Positions 16,484 to 24,743 are shown, counted from the first letter of the stretch. The stretch: 64,000 nt of DNA from Wolinella sp052170135 (GCA_052170135.1 JBQNBC010000002.1:1-64000), one strand, 5' to 3'. Notes: a model not told the origin generated them from the letters alone. Made by a program: numbers and translations.

Positions 16484-16812
16484 TCATGTATGCTTATAGT
16501 GATCCCAGTCTCTCAAGCAGTTCACCCCGTTTGCATCTGGCACGTAAAATACGTGATATTTGATTATCTCCCATGCTTTTTTATCTGGATTCTTATCCAT
16601 TACGATTGATGTAATATTTTTAAAGTCATTATGTTTTATATAGTTCAACATCAAGCGCAAGTGGTGGCAGAGAATCTAAAAAATCACGAGGCACTACAAT
16701 CTCATGCCTCTAGTCGTAGTAGCTCAAGTGCGAAAAGTTCCTAAAATATGGACGAAAATATGATAAGTATTGCCAATTTTGCACCTTAAATTCATGTGAG
16801 AATCTATCCTGG
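16484..16812 (-). pseudogene. Decayed gene of unknown family (nonsense and frameshift)
   Basis: On the minus strand, directly after the PAS gene stop, a coding-like frame reads through segments such as DRFSHEFKVQNWQYLSYF and RHEIVVPRDFLDSLPPL. It is cut by a TAG at 16710-16712. At a run of four A (minus strand, 16634-16637) the frame shifts and continues as KNITSIVMDKNPDKKAW and YHVFYVPDANGVNCLRDW before a TGA at 16484-16486. Removing one A from the run joins the two frames. The amino acid pattern is clearly protein-like, but I do not recognise the family. The 5' end is missing or merges with the PAS gene region. Confidence 0.6.
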
Positions 16813-16813
16813 T

Positions 16814-17317
16814 TCACACTAAAGAGAGGATAAACTCATCATACTCCGTATTCTTCTCGTGTAAAAAATTATTCAATAGCCGTTCACCAGCCTTTATGCC
16901 ACCACTCTTTTCAGCTTCTAGTAGTAGCTTGTATATGCTGCTTATTGTTTCTATCGCACTTTTATTTGGCTTGCGACGCACAGAGTAGTAGCCGATTATA
17001 TTCCCTCTTTGGTCAAATGATGGCGTTACGTTTGCAAACACCCAGTAAAATTCACCATGTTTGGCTAGATTCTTTACGTAGGCGTTTATCTCCTCGCCAC
17101 TTTGTATGCAGTCCCAAAGTAGCTTAAATACGCAGCGTGGCATATCTGGATGGCGTATGATATTATGCGGCGCACCTATTAACTCGCTCTCTGAGTAGCC
17201 AGATAGCTGGATAAAAATCTCATTGCCATAGGTTATATTTCCTTTTAGGTCGGTCTTTGAGACTATAAATTCCCTATCTCCAAACTCTTTTTCAATTTGC
17301 GTTACCTGTCTTGCCAC
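16814..17317 (-). CDS. PAS-domain protein, Aer/CetB-like energy-taxis sensor
   Basis: A 167-residue soluble protein whose residues 10-120 form a PAS domain of the Aer type: KTDLKGNITYGNEIFIQLSG, then NIIRHPDMP (Arg55, His56 and Asp58 match the FAD-site residues of Aer) and FYWVFANVTP. A helical tail of about 45 residues follows, with no HAMP or methyl-accepting domain. This matches CetB of Campylobacter, an FAD-binding PAS protein that works with a separate membrane signalling protein, CetA. No CetA-like gene is beside it. The start is GTG at 17315-17317, sharing one base with the stop of the GH18-like gene, so the two are translationally coupled. Confidence 0.75.
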   Translation of the reverse strand: MARQVTQIEKEFGDREFIVSKTDLKGNITYGNEIFIQLSGYSESELIGAPHNIIRHPDMPRCVFKLLWDCIQSGEEINAYVKNLAKHGEFYWVFANVTPSFDQRGNIIGYYSVRRKPNKSAIETISSIYKLLLEAEKSGGIKAGERLLNNFLHEKNTEYDEFILSLV

Positions 17318-18354
17318 TATTGTCTACCTTTTCTTGAATCAACATTAAGTGATTCCCATATGTTCTTGTCTTCTTGTCCTAACCGCCATAGCGATACGCC
17401 TCTTAGCTTATATTTTTTAGCTAGCTCGATTTTAAGTCTAAATGAATCTGCATCTTCAAGGAATAAAAACTCCTTAACTCCGCCTTGCTCGCCTATTGCC
17501 CAGTGTACTCCATCGCCCTCTAGCCATGTTGGCTTTAAATCATGTCGTCCTAGATAGTTCTGTGCGCCATCAAATGTTAGTGACTTTGCGAGTGGGCGTG
17601 GCTTATCGTCTTTTACTCCGGCGTGCCACAGTCTGGAGTAGAGTGGTATGCCAAGCGATAACTTCTCTTTTGGTGCATGAAGCAGCACCTCTTTTATTAT
17701 CTGTTCTACCCAATTTATAGAGGCGATTGGTCCAGGTGGTGTGGCACCAGTGTGCTGATCATATGCCATGAGAGTGAGGAAGTCGCTATTTTTGGCTAGT
17801 AGTGCGACATCATATGGCGATATCCACTCTTCAAAAATCTTTGCATTGTATTGATTTTTAGCTTCACCGCGTGGTGGAACGATAGCAATAGATAGAATTA
17901 ACTTCTCTTTTTTTAGCCGCTGATATAGATGCTTTACAAAGTGCGAGTAAGATTCTCTACTCTCTATCCCCAGATGCTCAAAGTCGAGCTGCCAGCCGTT
18001 AAAGCTACCTTCGTGCGCGAGCCTAATAAGAGAATCGATAAATCGTGCCTGAGCTTTTTGATCATTTAAGAATTGCTTGACAAGCTCCTTATTAAAACTT
18101 TCATTTACCACAAGCGGGATTAGATTCTTGCTATGTTGCTTGACTAGTGCGACTATACGCTTATCAATATCGCCATAGACTACCCCAGATGCATTAAATG
18201 AGAATACTTGCGGAGCGATTGTATCTATTGCATTGATTCTCTCTTGTAAATTTTTAAGAGTGTCATTTCTATCGACAGTATAGATTAGACGTTCAAAGTA
18301 ATCTTGGGCTGTGAGCGATCCAGCTAGTAGTGTAGCGAGTAGCCACCTTTTCAT
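17317..18354 (-). CDS. Secreted glycoside hydrolase family 18-like protein
   Basis: A 345-residue protein with a signal peptide (MKRWLLATLLAGSLTAQ). The GH18 active-site strand is FNGWQLDFE (118-126) with Glu126 as acid and Asp124 kept, while the first two Asp of the DGxDxDxE consensus are Asn and Gln. LMAYDQHTG (195-203) matches the conserved MxYD strand. This resembles the YaaH/SleL branch that acts on peptidoglycan rather than chitinases, although no LysM domain is present. The product probably works in the periplasm on N-acetylglucosamine bonds. It is divergent from the Rrf2 gene and upstream of the PAS gene, overlapping by one base. Alternative: a GH18 fold with lost activity. Confidence 0.7.
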   Translation of the reverse strand: MKRWLLATLLAGSLTAQDYFERLIYTVDRNDTLKNLQERINAIDTIAPQVFSFNASGVVYGDIDKRIVALVKQHSKNLIPLVVNESFNKELVKQFLNDQKAQARFIDSLIRLAHEGSFNGWQLDFEHLGIESRESYSHFVKHLYQRLKKEKLILSIAIVPPRGEAKNQYNAKIFEEWISPYDVALLAKNSDFLTLMAYDQHTGATPPGPIASINWVEQIIKEVLLHAPKEKLSLGIPLYSRLWHAGVKDDKPRPLAKSLTFDGAQNYLGRHDLKPTWLEGDGVHWAIGEQGGVKEFLFLEDADSFRLKIELAKKYKLRGVSLWRLGQEDKNIWESLNVDSRKGRQ

Positions 18355-18402
18355 CTTGCTTTCCTTTGGCTATTTTAGGCGTTAAAATAAGTCGTAAGAA
18401 GC

Positions 18403-18408
18403 TATAAT
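18403..18408 (+). promoter_or_regulatory. -10 box (TATAAT) of the Rrf2 regulator
   Basis: TATAAT lies 43 bases before the rrf2-type ATG at 18452 in the 97-base divergent gap to the GH18-like gene. GGAGGGAAAG is the ribosome binding site. Confidence 0.45.
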
Positions 18409-18451
18409 CATACACTAATTTTACGGGATATGCCCTAGAGCGGAGGGAAAG

Positions 18452-18865
18452 ATGACTGGAATATCCACCAAGGGAATATATGGACTTGGCGCACTCTATT
18501 ATTTGACGCTGAATATCCACAAGCCATCAATTCAGATTAGTGAGATTTCGCAAAATACAAATATTCCGCAAAATTACCTTGAACAGATTCTCGCAAGCCT
18601 CAAAAAGGCTGGATTCTTAAAAAGCATACGAGGTCCTAGGGGAGGATATGCGTTAGCTATGCCGCCAGAAAATATAACTGTATACGAGATTCTCGAGGTG
18701 CTTGAGGGTGGCTTGTGCATGATTGAGTGTCGCACCGATATAGGTGCGCTGAAGCTTTTCTGGGAGGATACCCATATTAAGGTGAAGCAGGTTTTCTCGC
18801 TCACGCTTAAGGATTTGCTCAAGTATGAGGAAATTATTCAGCGCGGAAATATGTATTTCATATAG
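18452..18865 (+). CDS. Rrf2 family transcriptional regulator
   Basis: A 137-residue regulator. The winged helix-turn-helix spans about residues 1-70: ISTKGIYGLGALYYL, the recognition region IPQNYLEQILASLKKAG, and the wing RGPRGGYAL. The effector part has only Cys89 and Cys93 (GGLCMIECRTD), not the three spaced cysteines of IscR, so an IscR-type [2Fe-2S] cluster is unlikely by that pattern. CymR-type sensing through a CysK partner or NsrR-like sensing are possible. The next gene starts 8 bases downstream. A palindrome at the cysK promoter in this window is a candidate target. Confidence 0.85.
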   Translation: MTGISTKGIYGLGALYYLTLNIHKPSIQISEISQNTNIPQNYLEQILASLKKAGFLKSIRGPRGGYALAMPPENITVYEILEVLEGGLCMIECRTDIGALKLFWEDTHIKVKQVFSLTLKDLLKYEEIIQRGNMYFI

Positions 18866-18873
18866 GAGACTTT

Positions 18874-19080
18874 GTGGAAGAGAGGCGTAAGGAGCTAAAA
18901 GCAGAAATCGAGGAGCTACTAAATCGTCTGGGCGGTGATGAAGTCATTATCGATAGCCGTATTATTGATATATTACCACTTGAGGAGCTAGAGAGTACGC
19001 TTGCCTCTTTGAAAGAGCGAGCAAAAAGTGTGAATAGTGAACATCTAGCGTGGCTTATTGAACTTGCTGATGGTAAGTAG
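18874..19080 (+). CDS. Small acidic helical protein, unknown
   Basis: A 68-residue protein starting with GTG at 18874, with ATAGGAGACTTT as ribosome binding region, 8 bases after the Rrf2 gene. It is rich in Glu, Lys and Leu and is predicted mostly helical (EERRKELKAEIEELLNRLGG at the start). No membrane segment or cysteine. The good ribosome site and spacing make it a real member of the Rrf2 operon. I do not recognise the family; an accessory of the regulator is only a guess. Confidence 0.6.
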   Translation: MEERRKELKAEIEELLNRLGGDEVIIDSRIIDILPLEELESTLASLKERAKSVNSEHLAWLIELADGK

Positions 19081-19205
19081 GATTCTTGTTGCTTTATCTT
19101 TGGGGCTACGCTACATCAACAAAAGTGCTTATTACGATATCATGGCTAGCAGAAGAAAACCTTGTAGCAAAAGCATAAACAGCGAAGTCAGTATAATTCA
19201 ATTAT
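19081..19205. other. Intergenic, no feature seen
   Basis: Together with the pseudogene that follows, this forms the roughly 550-base stretch without an intact gene between the Rrf2 operon and plsC. Nothing recognisable in these 125 bases. Confidence 0.5.
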
Positions 19206-19512
19206 TTAATATGCTTTGATATGTTCCTTTGTTACTCTGTTTAGCTCAGCAAATACTAACTCATACGAGATTCTTTAATCATCTCTTCTAATACTATCCT
19301 GTCAAATTTACCATTAAAATAGACACTATTTCAGTGTTTTTTATTCATGTGATAGGCAGAGGCTGTATGCATGTGTAGATTTCGCGATATGCGAGCACAT
19401 CAAGCCAAAGTAGGGCAAAAATCTTATCACCAACTTTAAAAACCGAAATAGCCTCGCCAAATGGGCACTTCCTGTATGCTCTAGCAAAGCTGAGCAAATA
19501 AGTCTCTAGCAT
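19206..19512 (-). pseudogene. MmcQ/YjbR (DUF419) family pseudogene
   Basis: From an ATG at 19510-19512 the minus strand reads MLETYLLSFARAYRKCPFGE and then VFKVGDKIFALLWLD, the typical N-terminal half of a small MmcQ/YjbR DNA-binding-like protein. The central part is shortened. The frame then shifts into YHMNKKH, where the family Trp codon has become TGA (19331-19333), followed by NSVYFNGKFDRIVLEEMIKE. A further shift leads into ELVFAELNRVTKEHIKAY and a TAA at 19206-19208. At least one internal deletion, one nonsense change and two frameshifts are visible, so this is a dead gene with an identifiable family. Confidence 0.82.
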
Positions 19513-19636
19513 CTTTGTATCAATTTACCCACTTTTTTTGTGAATAAAAAGATATAGCGCAAGAATCGCAACAAATATGGCAACTACAAAAAATAATACC
19601 ACTCACGATAAGATATGAGAATCTTAAAATCTATCA

Positions 19637-20371
19637 CTATCTCTTTGTGCCATTTAAATATTCAGCGTGGCATCTCTCCATTTCTGTTTTCATCTCTTCA
19701 TACCATGACTTTTGTTTGGGCATGCCTTCCGATTCTGTTGCATCGGGATTCTCTATAATATCACTTGGATTACGCACATTAAGTGCAACAAAATGTGCTT
19801 CACCACCACCTACTGACATTTTTGCTAAGTCAAAAATTGAGCGAGTACCAATGATGACAATAGGCTGTACTGGCAACTCAAACTTCTCCGCTAAAAGCTT
19901 CGCGCCATTCTTAAATGGCAAGAATCGACCATCACCACGGCTACGTGTCCCCTCTGGAAATATCGCTATGACACGCCCAAAATCAAGCCTCTCTTTAGCC
20001 TCTTTTAACAACGATATTAGCCCTTTTTTGTCCTCTCTATCGATTAGTATCATACGTGGAGCTTTCAGTGAATGCCCATATAAAAAGAGCTCTCCAAGCT
20101 CCTTTTTTGCCACCCAGCACAAATCACTCGGGTGCACCGCTTCAAGAAAAATCACATCTAAAAAACTCTCATGATTTAGCATTATGATTCTTGCCTCAGT
20201 GGATAGCTCGCCATGCAATTTAACCTTTACTCCAGATACCCACAAAAATACTCGTCCGCACGCACGTCTAAAAGTGCGGTGTGAGCTTGGAAATAGATAC
20301 ATCAAAACAATGACAAAAGGCACTACCAATAGCGCAAAAAGCACTGAGATTACGGCTCTAATCTTTTTCAA
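19637..20371 (-). CDS. plsC: 1-acylglycerol-3-phosphate acyltransferase
   Basis: A 244-residue membrane-associated enzyme that makes phosphatidic acid. An N-terminal hydrophobic segment (residues 5-28) anchors it. The catalytic NHESFLD (H67-x4-D72) and the glycerol-phosphate motif FPEGTRSR (138-145) are intact. The start is TTG at 20369-20371 with AAAAAGGAAGAAG in front. It overlaps the end of the SH3-like membrane protein gene by 14 bases and is the last gene of a long operon running from ctpA. Confidence 0.9.
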   Translation of the reverse strand: MKKIRAVISVLFALLVVPFVIVLMYLFPSSHRTFRRACGRVFLWVSGVKVKLHGELSTEARIIMLNHESFLDVIFLEAVHPSDLCWVAKKELGELFLYGHSLKAPRMILIDREDKKGLISLLKEAKERLDFGRVIAIFPEGTRSRGDGRFLPFKNGAKLLAEKFELPVQPIVIIGTRSIFDLAKMSVGGGEAHFVALNVRNPSDIIENPDATESEGMPKQKSWYEEMKTEMERCHAEYLNGTKR

Positions 20372-21776
20372 CTTCTTCCTTTTTTACCCAGCCAATTTTC
20401 TTATCTTCTGAGATTATTTTTAAATATCCTCCATGCTCACTCAAGATCTCAATGTGTAAAGGCTCGCTAGAACGTAGAATTACAGTCGAATTATAAGTGG
20501 GAAGAATCCGAACCTCGGCATTTGGCTTTAAGCTACCCTCATCTTTTGCAGAAAGAGTGTAGAGTGCATATCCAATAAAAGCAAACGCAATAACTAACAA
20601 AACTACGCTACGGTAGTACAGATAAAGTGCAATAAAGATTAATGCGACAAATGCAACCGACATCAGCTCAAAGATTCGAAGAGTGTTTTTTGGCTTTATA
20701 TCGCTTTGCGTACTGACCTTATCATCAATTGCGATATTTGGTAACGTAATACGACGATATTGGTAATCCAGCGTACTAAAGTAATCAAATTCGATATTTT
20801 CATCACTCTTTGGTGCAACCACGTAGTAAATTATAGAGGAGAATCTTGGTGTGATAGATGAGCTTTCTATGCCGTATTTTTGATAGTGAGACAGGGAGAA
20901 ATCATCTAAATTTGAGTTTTCAGCTTCTATTCTAAATACAGCTAGATTATTTTCTGGATCGTAACTTGTAATTTTATAGTCTGTTAGTCTTAGATTTTTT
21001 GCGATTACTTTTGAAAAAAGTGTATTTCTATCCAGAGCAATAGCCTTTCCACTACGTCCTTCGCTCTCATCGCTCTCCTGTTTGCCATCGATGATGGCAT
21101 TTACGCGAATCTTTGGAATCGTAAAATTTTGTGCCTCTATTTTAAAATAGAAAGTGTTACTAAAAGAGCCATCGATCTCTTTTTTCCAAATCGAATCAAT
21201 ATTTAGAGGCTTGACACTCCCATCTCCACCAACTAATTCATTTTTGAGCGATTCTAGATTTGAGAGCACCAAAAGGCGATAGCTAATAGCTATAATCTCG
21301 CGCTGATAGAGTGTGCGTGTAGGAAAATCTATAAGATTTAGATAGAGATTCTTTGGATGCTGCGCAAACTTTGGCAGTGGCGTCTCATCCTCATCAATAT
21401 GCTCTTTTTTGCTATCAATCGCTATTGGCTCTGGTGTAAAAAGTCCCGTCTCCTGTATGCTACCTGGCTGTTTTTGTGTATCTTGGCTTTTAGATGTAGC
21501 CTGTGTGGCATCCAACACGCTTAGGGCAGGGTCTGACTTTGTGGATTTTATGTTTCGCAATGACTGTTTTTCATCGCTTATGATGCTTTTTGTCATGTTG
21601 CGATTTTCTACGCTCTGCACACTACGCGACACACTGGTAGTATCGCCAACTGATTGTTGCGTAACCCTATTAGGCTGAGAATCCTGAGCTAAGTCTACCG
21701 GCGCATCTGGAAATAACTGTGGCTCCTGCGCAAGCGCAAAGAGTGCAAGCAGGAGAGTAAAAAAGCTTTTCAGCAA
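20358..21776 (-). CDS. Membrane-anchored protein with C-terminal SH3-like domain
   Basis: A 472-residue protein with a signal peptide (MLKSFFTLLLALFALAQ), then about 110 residues that are Ser/Thr/Gln-rich and probably disordered, a periplasmic beta-rich domain (about 135-355), two membrane helices (about 368-405) and a final SH3-like domain (LKPNAEVRILPTYNST to WVKKEEVEKD). From memory it sits where Cj0515 lies in C. jejuni, between purQ and plsC, so the position is conserved in the phylum while the function is unknown. The layout resembles BatD-type membrane proteins. The start is TTG at 21774-21776, overlapping the purQ stop by 7 bases. Confidence 0.65.
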   Translation of the reverse strand: MLKSFFTLLLALFALAQEPQLFPDAPVDLAQDSQPNRVTQQSVGDTTSVSRSVQSVENRNMTKSIISDEKQSLRNIKSTKSDPALSVLDATQATSKSQDTQKQPGSIQETGLFTPEPIAIDSKKEHIDEDETPLPKFAQHPKNLYLNLIDFPTRTLYQREIIAISYRLLVLSNLESLKNELVGGDGSVKPLNIDSIWKKEIDGSFSNTFYFKIEAQNFTIPKIRVNAIIDGKQESDESEGRSGKAIALDRNTLFSKVIAKNLRLTDYKITSYDPENNLAVFRIEAENSNLDDFSLSHYQKYGIESSSITPRFSSIIYYVVAPKSDENIEFDYFSTLDYQYRRITLPNIAIDDKVSTQSDIKPKNTLRIFELMSVAFVALIFIALYLYYRSVVLLVIAFAFIGYALYTLSAKDEGSLKPNAEVRILPTYNSTVILRSSEPLHIEILSEHGGYLKIISEDKKIGWVKKEEVEKD

Positions 21777-22426
21777 GCTAGTCCTCTAAGCATTTTTACT
21801 CCATCGCTACTACCGAGTAAAGGCTCAATGGCTCGCTCTGGGTGTGGCATAAGTCCAAAAACTGTACGCTCTTTATTGCAAATTCCTGCTATTGCCTCGA
21901 CCGAGCCATTTGGATTCTCACCACTATATTTAAGGAGAATCTGATCGTTGTCCTTCAACTCTTTAAGACCAGTATCATCGATAAAATAGTTACCATCTGC
22001 GTGCGCAATAGGTATATTCAACAGTTCGCCCTTTTTGTATTCTCTGAGGAAATCGTTATTCACGGAGGCGACCTCTAGACACTGAAACTTAGAAACAAAG
22101 TGCAGATTTTTATTTCTCATCAATGCGCCTGGGAGCAGTCCCGACTCTACTAGCACCTGAAAGCCATTGCAGATTCCCAGCACCTTTCCTCCATCTCTAG
22201 CATAGCTTGTTACAGCTTGCATAATTGGTGAGAATCGGGCGATTGCGCCACTTCTTAGGTAGTCGCCATAGCTAAATCCACCAGGAATTACAACCAGATG
22301 TGTATCTTTTGGCAGATTATTCTCCTGATGCCAGATAATAGATGAGTGTACACCTAAGAGATCAAAGGCATATTTCATATCAAACTCACAGTTTGTCCCT
22401 GGGAATCTGAGGATAGCGATACTCAT
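21770..22426 (-). CDS. purQ: Phosphoribosylformylglycinamidine synthase, glutaminase subunit
   Basis: A 218-residue class I glutamine amidotransferase that supplies ammonia to PurL in purine synthesis. The nucleophile is Cys86 in LGICNGFQ; the catalytic His-Glu pair lies in LMPHPERAIEP near the C-terminus. It overlaps the purS stop as ATGA. With PurS it indicates the small, three-part FGAM synthase (PurS-PurQ-small PurL); purL is not in the window. Confidence 0.95.
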   Translation of the reverse strand: MSIAILRFPGTNCEFDMKYAFDLLGVHSSIIWHQENNLPKDTHLVVIPGGFSYGDYLRSGAIARFSPIMQAVTSYARDGGKVLGICNGFQVLVESGLLPGALMRNKNLHFVSKFQCLEVASVNNDFLREYKKGELLNIPIAHADGNYFIDDTGLKELKDNDQILLKYSGENPNGSVEAIAGICNKERTVFGLMPHPERAIEPLLGSSDGVKMLRGLAC

Positions 22427-22665
22427 GATAAAAGCTCGATTTGGTAGTTTTCAATGACCGTATTTGCAAGTAGAGTTTCGCACATTTGTGTTGCCAAAAC
22501 CTTGGCTTTTTGCTCATCTTTTTCATTTAATTTTATTGTGATTAGTTTGCTCACGGTCGTATCGCTCACGCCGCCAAATCCCAAAACTTCGAGCGCATGA
22601 GAAATTGCCTTTGCTTGAGGATCAAGCACGCCAGGCTTTAGAGATATTGTGATACGTGCGGTCAT
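22423..22665 (-). CDS. purS: FGAM synthase subunit PurS
   Basis: An 80-residue protein that bridges PurQ and PurL in the bacterial FGAM synthase complex. The start ARITISLKPGVLDPQAKAI is the family hallmark, with GFGGVSDTTVSKLITIKL next. Length and position between purC and purQ are standard. AAAGGAGCGAAC precedes the ATG. Confidence 0.93.
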   Translation of the reverse strand: MTARITISLKPGVLDPQAKAISHALEVLGFGGVSDTTVSKLITIKLNEKDEQKAKVLATQMCETLLANTVIENYQIELLS

Positions 22666-22675
22666 GTTCGCTCCT

Positions 22676-23386
22676 TTAGTTTAAAATTCGGCGCAATACT
22701 TCCTCATACGCCATTTTCACATTTCCAAGATTCTGTCGGAATCTATCTTTGTCTAGCTTTTCATTTGTATGTTTATCCCAAAAACGACAAGAATCCGGAC
22801 TGATTTCATCGGCCAATAGAATATCTCCATTAGAATCTTTGCCAAACTCAAGCTTGAAATCAACAAGTTTAAGCCCTTTTTTGTCAAAAAAATCTCGAAG
22901 AATCTCATTTATTTTGCGAGCCTCACTTCTTAGTACCTCTAGCTCATCATGCTTCTCTACGCAGCCAAGCAATAGCGCGTGCTCGTCATTTATGATAGGG
23001 TCGCCCAATGCATCATCTTTATAATAAAACTCTACCAGTGTATTTGGCAGGATTGTGCCATCTTTAATTCCTAATCGTTTAGTCAGTGAGCCAGTAGCTA
23101 TATTGCGCGTGACAACCTCGATAGGTATGATTTTCACGCGTTTGCAGAGCATATTTTTTTCATCCAGCTTCTCTATGAAATGTGTCTTAATGCCTCTTGA
23201 TTCAAGGAGCTTAAAAATTTCTGTACTAATTTGGCAGTTGAGCGCACCCTTGCCAGCTTCATTACCGCGCTTCTCAGCGTTAAAAGCAGTCAAGTCATCC
23301 TTGAATTCAGCAACAACTTCACACTCTTTATCAGTATTAAATAACTTTTTGCCCTTACCTTCGTAAATCATTGATTGCTTTTGCAT
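22676..23386 (-). CDS. purC: SAICAR synthetase
   Basis: A 236-residue ATP-dependent ligase joining aspartate to CAIR in purine synthesis. MIYEGKGKKLF near the N-terminus, EVVTRNIATGSLTKR in the middle and ADEISPDSCRFWD near the C-terminus are family signatures. It lies between ctpA (10 bases) and purS (10 bases) in the same operon. Confidence 0.95.
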   Translation of the reverse strand: MQKQSMIYEGKGKKLFNTDKECEVVAEFKDDLTAFNAEKRGNEAGKGALNCQISTEIFKLLESRGIKTHFIEKLDEKNMLCKRVKIIPIEVVTRNIATGSLTKRLGIKDGTILPNTLVEFYYKDDALGDPIINDEHALLLGCVEKHDELEVLRSEARKINEILRDFFDKKGLKLVDFKLEFGKDSNGDILLADEISPDSCRFWDKHTNEKLDKDRFRQNLGNVKMAYEEVLRRILN

Positions 23387-23396
23387 TATAGATTCC

Positions 23397-24701
23397 TTAC
23401 TTATTGGTTTTGTAGATTATATCCCACGTTTTTAGCGTGTCAATCGCACTTTTTAGCTGAATATCATTCCATATGCTTTCTTGACTTATGATAGTTTTAT
23501 TGTCATCGCTATTTTTGATTTCTTTTTTATTTCCAATTTTTTCAAGCTCATTTTCCAAATGTTGCTTTAAGTCAGATTCTTTAACTTTGAACTCATCCTG
23601 TTCGCGTGGTACTGCACCAGGATAGACGACTAAATCTGGAGTAATCCCCACTGCTTGGATCGTTCGACCACTTGGGAGATAATAGCGCGCGATTGTTAGA
23701 CGTAGCCCATCCTTGCCATCTTCAAGTGGTAGAACCACCTGTACGCTACCTTTGCCAAAGGTATTCTCGCCAACAAGAATCGCACGCTTATGATCTTGTA
23801 ACGCCCCAGCGACGATTTCACTCGCGCTTGCGCTACCATTATTTATTAGAACAACAAGTGGAATCTTAGCCCACGGGCTACCACTAGTTGCCCTAAACTC
23901 CTCATTGTCGCTCTCAATTCTTCCCTTTTGGGAAACTATAACACCACTATCAATAAAAATGTCTGCCAGCTCCACAGCCTGATTGAGTAATCCGCCTGGA
24001 TTATTTCTTAAATCCAGTACAATTCCTTTTGTCCATGGAGCTTTTTTTAGCTCCTCACTTACACGCTTACCAATTTTTTTGTCAAATGACGTTACTCTCA
24101 GATACAGAATATCGCTATTTTCAATTCTCTTTGCATAGACAGATTCAACCTTGATAATGTCGCGAGTTATGTCAAAAACAAGTGGCTTTTTCTCATTTTT
24201 GCGCACGATTGTTAGCTTTAGCGATGTCTTTGGTTTTCCGCGCATTAAGCTTATAGCATCATCTAATGTCATATTTATAGTGCTCTTGTCATCTATTTTC
24301 AAGATGATATCCCCACTCTTTAGCCCAGCTTTATCTCCTGGGGTATTTTCGATAGGTGATATTATTGTTAGCGCACCATCTTTCATGCTGATTGTTATCC
24401 CAACGCCACCAAACTCCCCATCGGTTTGCACTTTTAGCTCGTTGAATTTCTTATCATCTAGATATGAGGAGTGAGCATCTAGGTTTGTCAAAAGCCCATC
24501 TATAGCCTTATTAATAATTTCATCAATCTTTACTTCATCGACATAGTATCCCTCGACTGTGCTTATAACCTTGCGGAGTTTATTATAAGCCTCGAGTCGA
24601 GATTGCTTATCACTCTCCTGTGCTGCAAAGCCACCAGTTATAAGTAATGATAGAGCCAAAGCCGTGCTACCAAAGCCAGTTACTAGGTATTTTTTATTCA
24701 T
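23397..24701 (-). CDS. ctpA: C-terminal processing protease (S41 family)
   Basis: A 434-residue periplasmic serine protease. It has an N-terminal signal or anchor (residues 5-28), a PDZ domain (about 95-170) and the S41 catalytic domain. The Ser/Lys dyad is Ser292 (NNGSASASE) and Lys317 (FGKGSV), 25 residues apart as in E. coli Prc. Such proteases trim or degrade envelope proteins, including peptidoglycan enzymes. It heads the operon into purC. A hairpin-forming repeat lies just upstream of its start, and it is divergent from clpB. Confidence 0.92.
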   Translation of the reverse strand: MNKKYLVTGFGSTALALSLLITGGFAAQESDKQSRLEAYNKLRKVISTVEGYYVDEVKIDEIINKAIDGLLTNLDAHSSYLDDKKFNELKVQTDGEFGGVGITISMKDGALTIISPIENTPGDKAGLKSGDIILKIDDKSTINMTLDDAISLMRGKPKTSLKLTIVRKNEKKPLVFDITRDIIKVESVYAKRIENSDILYLRVTSFDKKIGKRVSEELKKAPWTKGIVLDLRNNPGGLLNQAVELADIFIDSGVIVSQKGRIESDNEEFRATSGSPWAKIPLVVLINNGSASASEIVAGALQDHKRAILVGENTFGKGSVQVVLPLEDGKDGLRLTIARYYLPSGRTIQAVGITPDLVVYPGAVPREQDEFKVKESDLKQHLENELEKIGNKKEIKNSDDNKTIISQESIWNDIQLKSAIDTLKTWDIIYKTNK

Positions 24702-24719
24702 TTTGTTGCCTATCTAGCC

Positions 24720-24743
24720 AGGAATCCACTGCTTTGGATTCCT
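24720..24743. repeat. Perfect 8-base inverted repeat upstream of ctpA
   Basis: AGGAATCC and GGATTCCT flank an 8-base spacer, 18 bases upstream of the ctpA start. No T run follows on either side that would make it a typical terminator. It may be a leader hairpin of the ctpA operon or a protein-binding site. It contains the GATTC core that is abundant in this window. Confidence 0.4.

Noticed and set aside
16324..16563. 79-codon plus-strand frame with a membrane-helix-like run
   Set aside because: The run comes from an AT-rich stretch, there is no ribosome binding site, and the 3' half is antisense to the better supported minus-strand pseudogene.
19525..19602. 25-codon minus-strand frame encoding one membrane helix (VVLFFVVAIFVAILALYLF core), between plsC and the MmcQ pseudogene
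   Set aside because: It could be a tiny membrane protein or the tail of a lost gene, but it has only a GTG start and no ribosome site.
19081..19636. Non-coding RNA or CRISPR-like array in the gap before plsC
   Set aside because: No regular repeats; most of the gap is explained by the MmcQ/YjbR pseudogene.
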